Source: Pseudomonadota bacterium
Lineage (GTDB): Bacteria; Pseudomonadota; Alphaproteobacteria; Parvibaculales; Parvibaculaceae
Reading direction: 5' to 3'
Length of the DNA stretch: 9,968 nucleotides
NCBI GenBank assembly: GCA_021780275.1
Contig: JAJXZC010000319.1
Location: 1 to 9,968, forward strand
Shown: one piece after another, positions 6,682 through 9,968 of the stretch
Position numbering within the stretch: position 1 is the first letter of the stretch
How the letters are laid out: each line of letters opens with the position of its first letter
The notes under the pieces: model-generated
What the model was told of the DNA's origin: nothing
What the model saw: the letters and a program-made list of their open reading frames with translations, nothing else
Databases searched by the model: none
Translations under genes and position numbers: made by a program

Positions 6682-6893
6682 GCCCAAACGTCCCTCAATG
6701 ACGGAAAGCCTGCGCGTCGCAAAAGCCCGCTCGCGGAATCTCCCGCTTTCCGTTTGTGCCAAGGGTCGGCTAAAATTGTTAACAAGCCTTTCCAGCTCAT
6801 GGTTAAAGCAGGCTTTCACGCGGCGTTTCCTGGGGAAAGCCGTGGACCAAACAAGCTGCGGGGCATGCATCCCGCACCAGCGGAGGACGTCGG
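6682..6893. promoter_or_regulatory. Divergent control region between kinase and enoyl-CoA hydratase genes
   Basis: This 212-bp gene-free stretch should hold promoters for both directions. Its centre (about 6770-6815) is clearly AT-richer than the flanks. It contains a perfect 10-bp palindrome TTGTTAACAA (6776-6785). On the minus strand TTAACCAT (6799-6806) matches a CtrA half site of alphaproteobacteria. An inverted repeat AAGCCT/AGGCTT (6784-6789, 6810-6815) and a smaller one TTTCC-TGG-GGAAA (6826-6838) lie nearer the hydratase gene. No single -35/-10 pair stands out. The hydratase ribosome binding site is GGAGGA (6882-6887), six bases before its ATG. Confidence 0.5.
6691..6696 (-). promoter_or_regulatory. 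Ribosome binding site fixing the kinase start at 6681
   Basis: GAGGGA on the minus strand lies nine bases before the ATG at 6681. The upstream in-frame ATG at 6870 and the downstream ATG at 6540 have no comparable site. The upstream extension would also be a basic sequence without family similarity. Confidence 0.65.
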
Positions 6894-7694
6894 ATGAGTG
6901 AAGCGTTGTTGTTCGAGAAGAAGGGTCACGTGGTAACGCTGACCATCAACCGGCCGGAAAGCCGCAATCCGCTGGGCGCGGCCGACGACCCGGAGAACTT
7001 CACGCAAGCCGTCGCCCGCATCAACGCCGACCGCGATGTGCGCTGCGTGATCCTGACCGGCGCTGGCAAGGCTTTCTCCGCCGGTGGCAACGTCAAGGCG
7101 ATGCGGGAGGGCGGCGAAGGCTTCGGCGGGCCCGGCACGCATATCCGCGAACGCTACCGCAACGGCATTCATCGCATCGTCCGTGCGGTCTGGAACATCG
7201 AGGTGCCGGTCATCGCTGCCGTGAACGGCCCGGCCATCGGCCTTGGCAACGATGTCGCCTGCCTTTGCGACACGCGTATTGCAGCGGATTCCGCGATTTT
7301 CGGTGCGACCTTTCTCAAGATCGGCCTGATCCCGGGCGATGGCGGCGCCTGGCTTCTGCCGCGCATCATCGGCATGGCGCGGGCCTCGGAGCTTCTCTAC
7401 ACCGGCGACACCATCGACGCGCAAACGGCGAAAGAGTGGGGCCTCGTCTCCGAGGTCGTTCCCTCCGAGCAGCTTATGCAGCGGGCGCATGAGGTGGCGA
7501 ACAAGATTGCGGTTCAGGCCCCTGACGTGCTCCGCATGACCAAGCAGCTTCTGCGCCACGGCATGACGACGAGCTTCGACGCCATCATGGAGCTTTCGGC
7601 CTCCATGCAGGCGATTGCCCATCACAGCGCGGACCACAAGGAAGCGCTGGACGCCTTTTTCGACAAGCGGGTGCCGGTTTACAAGGGCGAGTAG
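6894..7694 (+). CDS. Enoyl-CoA hydratase/isomerase-family (crotonase-fold) protein
   Basis: The 266-residue length and motifs are those of a single-domain crotonase. The first oxyanion-hole segment is GAGKAFSAGGNVKAM (56-70) and the second is AAVNGPAIGLGNDVA (108-122), together stabilising the thioester enolate. In classical hydratases two glutamates (rat E144 and E164) activate water. Here the first aligns with D120 (GND) and the second with F140 in FGATFLKIG, while an acidic residue appears later as D149 in IPGDGG. That pattern suggests another reaction of the superfamily, such as isomerisation, or hydration with a rearranged acid pair. The C-terminal end KRVPVYKGE resembles the usual F-x-x-KR-x-P-x-F-x-G tail. 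The gene lies between the two acyl-CoA dehydrogenase units and would follow their step in beta-oxidation. The start is supported by GGAGGA six bases upstream. The family is certain; the exact reaction is not. Confidence 0.9.
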   Translation: MSEALLFEKKGHVVTLTINRPESRNPLGAADDPENFTQAVARINADRDVRCVILTGAGKAFSAGGNVKAMREGGEGFGGPGTHIRERYRNGIHRIVRAVWNIEVPVIAAVNGPAIGLGNDVACLCDTRIAADSAIFGATFLKIGLIPGDGGAWLLPRIIGMARASELLYTGDTIDAQTAKEWGLVSEVVPSEQLMQRAHEVANKIAVQAPDVLRMTKQLLRHGMTTSFDAIMELSASMQAIAHHSADHKEALDAFFDKRVPVYKGE

Positions 7695-7711
7695 CTGTTC
7701 AGGAATGAACC

Positions 7712-7765
7712 GGGGGCCGTTCGTCCGATTTGACGCAGCGTATCAGAGGCGTTGAAGCGGCCCCC
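7712..7765. repeat. Long-range inverted repeat in the hydratase-ABM gap
   Basis: GGGGGCCG (7712-7719) is exactly complementary to CGGCCCCC (7758-7765) across a 38-base loop. Within the loop, CGTC and GACG can form a smaller pairing. No T run follows, so it is not a standard terminator. It could reduce read-through from the hydratase gene or be an operator; function is not shown. Confidence 0.4.
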
Positions 7766-7780
7766 CAATGCCACTAAAGT
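7752..7780 (+). promoter_or_regulatory. Candidate promoter for the ABM-dehydrogenase-GNAT genes
   Basis: TTGAAG (7752-7757) and TAAAGT (7775-7780) are 17 bases apart, each matching consensus at four of six positions. The -35 element overlaps the end of the inverted repeat above. Alternatively TTGACG (7730-7735) is a better -35, but no good -10 follows it. Weak evidence only. Confidence 0.27.
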
Positions 7781-7815
7781 CGCGCCCAACCAATAATTCA
7801 ATCAGGGAGCTGTAA

Positions 7816-8109
7816 ATGAGCGTCGTAGGCATTGTTGCCACCATCAAGGTGCAGGCGGGCAAGGAAGCGGAATTCGAGAAGATCTTCTCCGATCTGCGCG
7901 CCAAGGTCCGCGCCAACGAGGCGGGCAATCTTCAGTACGATTTCTTCAAGATGAAGGACGAGCCGACCTACATCGTCATGGAGCAGTACGCCTCCGAGCA
8001 GGCGATGGCGGAGCATGGCCAGTCCGAGCATTTCAAGGCAGCCGGTCCGGCGCTGGGTTCGGTTCTCGCGGGCCGTCCGGCGCTCCAGATCGTCTCCAAG
8101 GTCGAATAA
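7816..8109 (+). CDS. ABM-domain (YgiN-like) small protein
   Basis: This 97-residue protein fits the antibiotic biosynthesis monooxygenase/dimeric alpha-beta barrel family. It opens with a beta strand (VGIVATIKV, 4-12), has the AGKEAEFEKIFSDLRAKVRANEAGNLQYDFFK segment in two parts (14-28 and 29-45), then TYIVMEQYAS (51-60) and the helix with histidines AEHGQSEHF (65-73). Members form dimers and include cofactor-free quinol oxygenases, but many have unknown roles. GGGAG (7805-7809) lies six bases before the ATG. The stop is only ten bases from the next start, so it is co-transcribed with the acyl-CoA dehydrogenase that follows. That link hints at a function in the same pathway, for example handling a reactive or quinone-like intermediate, but no specific reaction can be claimed. 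Confidence 0.85.
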   Translation: MSVVGIVATIKVQAGKEAEFEKIFSDLRAKVRANEAGNLQYDFFKMKDEPTYIVMEQYASEQAMAEHGQSEHFKAAGPALGSVLAGRPALQIVSKVE

Positions 8110-8119
8110 GGACACTGCA

Positions 8120-9328
8120 ATGGATCTGTCGTTCAGCAAGGAAGACGAAGCCTTCCGTCAGGAAGTCCGCGCCTTCATCGCGGAAGCCTATACGCCCGAG
8201 ATGCGCGCCAAACACGCGCGCTCGAAGCATGGCTACATGGACAAGGCGAGCCATGTGCAGTGGCAGAAGTCGCTCGCGAAGAAGGGCTGGCTCGCGCCGA
8301 ACTGGCCCAAGGAATATGGCGGGCCGGGCTTCTCCGCATCGCAGAAGTATATCTTCGACGTGGAAATGGGCGCCGCTGGCGTTCCGCACACCGTTCCCTT
8401 CGGCCCGACCATGGTGGCGCCCGTCATCATGAAGTTTGGCACGCCGGAGCAGAAGGCAAAGTATCTACCGGACATTCTCGCGACGAACGTTCTGTGGTGT
8501 CAGGGCTATTCGGAGCCGGGTTCGGGCTCCGACCTCGCCTCGCTCCAGACCAAGGCCGAGAACAAGGGCGACCATTATCTCGTCAACGGTTCCAAGATCT
8601 GGACCTCGGTGGCGCAGTGGGCCGACTGGATCTTCTGCCTCGTGCGGACCTCGAAAGAGGGCAAGCCGCAGGAAGGCATTTCCTTCCTGCTCATCGACAT
8701 GAAGACGCCGGGTGTGAAGGTCGAGCCGCTGGTGCTGCTCGACGGAACGCCTGCGCCGCATCAGGAGGTGAACCAGGTCTTCTTCACCGATGTGAAGGTC
8801 CCCATCGGGAACCGCATCGGCGAGGAGAACAAGGGCTGGACCTATGCGAAGTACCTGCTTGAGTTCGAACGCGGCAATCCTTATTCGGCGGGCCTTTATC
8901 GCGCGCTGAACAAGGTGCGCAAGCGTGCGAAGGAAACGATCGTCGATGGCCATGCGGTCGCCGACGAGCCTTCGTTCCAGGCGCGTGTTGCCGATCTCGA
9001 TGCGCAGATCACGGCGATGGAGTTCACCGAGCTTCGCATCTTCTCGGCGCTTTCGACGGGCGGCAATGTCGGCCCCGAGTCCTCGCTTCTGAAGTGCCGT
9101 GGCACGGAGATCCAGCAGGAAGTATCGCAGCTCGCGGTCGAGGTTCTCGGCAGCTATGCGATCCCCTTCGTCGAGGATGGCATGGTCGAAACCAACGAGC
9201 CTTCGATCGGACCGGAAAACGCCTTCACGACGGCGCCGTACTACTTCTCGCTCCGCAAGGCCTCGATCTATGCGGGCTCGAACGAAGTGCAGCGCAACAT
9301 CATGGCGAAGGCCGTGCTCGGGCTTTGA
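8120..9328 (+). CDS. Acyl-CoA dehydrogenase, second large-subunit-type paralogue
   Basis: The 402-residue product is clearly related to the dehydrogenase at 1902-3092. Shared landmarks are WCQGYSEPGSGSDLASLQT (126-144), KIWTS (159-163), ADWIFCLVRT (168-177), EGISFLLIDMKTPG (185-198), EENKGWTYAKYLLEFERG (235-252) and IYAGSNEVQ (383-391). The C-terminal YEG position of medium-chain enzymes is YAG here, so E250 in the FER segment is the probable catalytic base. It also lacks an RxxFG flavin motif, implying that it needs a small-subunit partner, yet no such gene is adjacent. The ATG at 8120 is supported by AAGGAC six bases upstream and by similarity; the longer open frame from 8015 would overlap the ABM gene. 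It probably oxidises a substrate related to, but distinct from, that of the first pair. Confidence 0.9.
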   Translation: MDLSFSKEDEAFRQEVRAFIAEAYTPEMRAKHARSKHGYMDKASHVQWQKSLAKKGWLAPNWPKEYGGPGFSASQKYIFDVEMGAAGVPHTVPFGPTMVAPVIMKFGTPEQKAKYLPDILATNVLWCQGYSEPGSGSDLASLQTKAENKGDHYLVNGSKIWTSVAQWADWIFCLVRTSKEGKPQEGISFLLIDMKTPGVKVEPLVLLDGTPAPHQEVNQVFFTDVKVPIGNRIGEENKGWTYAKYLLEFERGNPYSAGLYRALNKVRKRAKETIVDGHAVADEPSFQARVADLDAQITAMEFTELRIFSALSTGGNVGPESSLLKCRGTEIQQEVSQLAVEVLGSYAIPFVEDGMVETNEPSIGPENAFTTAPYYFSLRKASIYAGSNEVQRNIMAKAVLGL

Positions 9329-9345
9329 GCCAGGCCTCCGACAAT

Positions 9346-9828
9346 GTGACGATCAGACTCGCGAGCGCCGGAGACATTCCGGCGCTCGCGCGCGTTTGGC
9401 ACCATGCATGGCATTCGAGCCATGCGGAGATTGATCCTGACGTCGCTGCGCGCCGGCCGATCGAGTTCTTCAACGAGCGGATCGGAACGGCTTTGCCGAA
9501 CTGCGCCGTGGCAGTCGTTGAAGGCGATGTCATCGGCTTTGCCAGTTGGCAGGGCGATAGTATCGGTCAGGTTTTTGTAATGCCCGCCTTTCATGGGCGC
9601 GGTATCGCGGCGCTGGTCATAGGCGCCGCAGAGAATGCGCTGCGGGATGAGGGCTTCGACCGCATCACGCTTTTCTGCCGCACGGGAAACGACCGCGCGA
9701 GGGCTTTCTACGAAAAGCAGGGCTGGGAAGTCGTCGGCGAGGTGCCGCACGATCTTGGCCACATGGAAGGTCGAAAGCCGGTTACCGTCTGGCGGCTGGA
9801 GAAGGCGCTGGACCGAGCATCCCGTTAG
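9346..9828 (+). CDS. GNAT-family N-acetyltransferase
   Basis: The 160-residue product has the GNAT fold in order: beta-1 VTIRLASAGD (1-10), a helix with WHHAW (18-22), central strands AVAVVEGDVIGFASW (54-68), then motif A, VFVMPAFHGRGIAALVI (76-92). There the acetyl-CoA pyrophosphate loop is HGRGIA, a variant of Q/R-x-x-G-x-G/A. Motif B is present as NDRARAFYEKQGW (115-127). Such enzymes move an acetyl group from acetyl-CoA to an amine; the acceptor is unknown. GTG 9346 is chosen because family similarity begins exactly there. A TTG at 9325, overlapping the preceding stop, is in frame and would add seven residues; neither has a strong ribosome binding site. It lies 17 bases after the dehydrogenase stop, so is probably co-transcribed, though a role in the same pathway is not implied. 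Confidence 0.87.
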   Translation: MTIRLASAGDIPALARVWHHAWHSSHAEIDPDVAARRPIEFFNERIGTALPNCAVAVVEGDVIGFASWQGDSIGQVFVMPAFHGRGIAALVIGAAENALRDEGFDRITLFCRTGNDRARAFYEKQGWEVVGEVPHDLGHMEGRKPVTVWRLEKALDRASR

Positions 9829-9833
9829 CCTTT

Positions 9834-9916
9834 CGTCATGCCGGACTTGATCCGGCATCCATCGTTCCTTCGCGTCGTGGTGCAAAGATGGACCCCGGGT
9901 CTAGCCCGGGGTGACG
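9834..9916. repeat. Double-hairpin palindromic intergenic repeat (alphaproteobacterial REP-like element)
   Basis: Two 8-bp stems with 5-base loops are present: 9838-9845 with 9851-9858 (loop CTTGA), and 9892-9899 with 9905-9912 (loop TCTAG). They are framed by CGTCA (9834-9838) and its complement TGACG (9912-9916). The inner flanks TCCATC (9858-9863) and GATGGA (9887-9892) are also complementary. The whole element can fold as a dumbbell or cruciform. Elements of this style, with GTCAT-CCGG...-ACTTGATCCGG cores, are common between genes in many alphaproteobacterial genomes. It lies directly after the GNAT stop. Confidence 0.8.
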
Positions 9917-9944
9917 GATCTTGTTGGGACGAGGCGCAACAAAA

Positions 9945-9968
9945 AAGGGGAGCCCGCAGGCTCCCCTT
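9945..9968. terminator. Intrinsic terminator, cut by the window end
   Basis: A perfect 10-bp stem pairs 9945-9954 with 9959-9968 around a CGCA loop. A run of six A residues (9941-9946) precedes it, so on the minus strand it would have the T run of a terminator. The plus-strand T tail begins at 9967 and is lost at the window end. It could serve genes arriving from both sides. Confidence 0.82.

Noticed and set aside
6816..7637. Minus-strand open frame of 273 codons over the hydratase gene
   Set aside because: Antisense to a gene with clear crotonase motifs and a good ribosome binding site; no family recognised in it.
8015..8119. Upstream extension of the third dehydrogenase frame
   Set aside because: It would overlap the ABM gene in another frame and encodes an arginine/serine-rich shadow sequence; the ATG at 8120 has its own ribosome binding site.

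Overview
The window is GC-rich, densely coding DNA with strong third-position GC bias. It looks like a chromosomal segment of an alphaproteobacterium. The clues are a DUF1289 gene next to a cobT-like gene, a PleC/DivJ-type histidine kinase, PimC/PimD-type acyl-CoA dehydrogenases, and a double-hairpin intergenic repeat of a kind common in that class. A Hyphomicrobiales or Parvibaculum-like lipid-degrading organism would fit, but the genus is a guess.

Layout. Positions 1-614 (minus strand) hold the 5' part of a POT-family peptide transporter gene and, upstream and overlapping it by ATGA, a small four-cysteine DUF1289 gene. Divergent from these is a cobT-like gene (686-1669) whose two expected catalytic glutamates look replaced. 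After a 232-bp gap comes a pair of acyl-CoA dehydrogenase genes (1902-3092 and 3144-4274) that resemble the large and small subunits of pimeloyl-CoA dehydrogenase (PimC/PimD) and the alpha2beta2 enzymes of actinobacterial steroid degradation. A textbook hairpin terminator closes this unit. A TetR-family regulator (4488-5117) converges on a membrane histidine kinase (5158-6681, minus). The kinase shares a 212-bp divergent control region with an enoyl-CoA hydratase/isomerase-family gene (6894-7694). Then follow an ABM-domain small protein (7816-8109), a third acyl-CoA dehydrogenase of the large-subunit type (8120-9328) and a GNAT acetyltransferase (9346-9828). The window ends with a dumbbell-shaped palindromic repeat (9834-9916) and a second hairpin terminator (9945-9968).

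How the genes fit together. The three dehydrogenases and the crotonase-fold protein supply the first two chemical steps of a beta-oxidation cycle: acyl-CoA to enoyl-CoA, then hydration or isomerisation. PimC/PimD-like enzymes usually act on CoA esters that carry a second functional group, such as dicarboxylates, cyclic acids or steroid side chains. The natural reading is an accessory beta-oxidation cluster for such substrates, possibly controlled by the local TetR protein. No thiolase, 3-hydroxyacyl-CoA dehydrogenase or CoA ligase lies in the window.

No phage, transposase, CRISPR array, tRNA or rRNA was seen, and I did not find a clear undescribed multi-gene system. The most unusual items are the cobT-like gene with altered catalytic positions, the third large-subunit dehydrogenase with an ABM protein in place of its small-subunit partner, and a CtrA-like half site beside the kinase gene.
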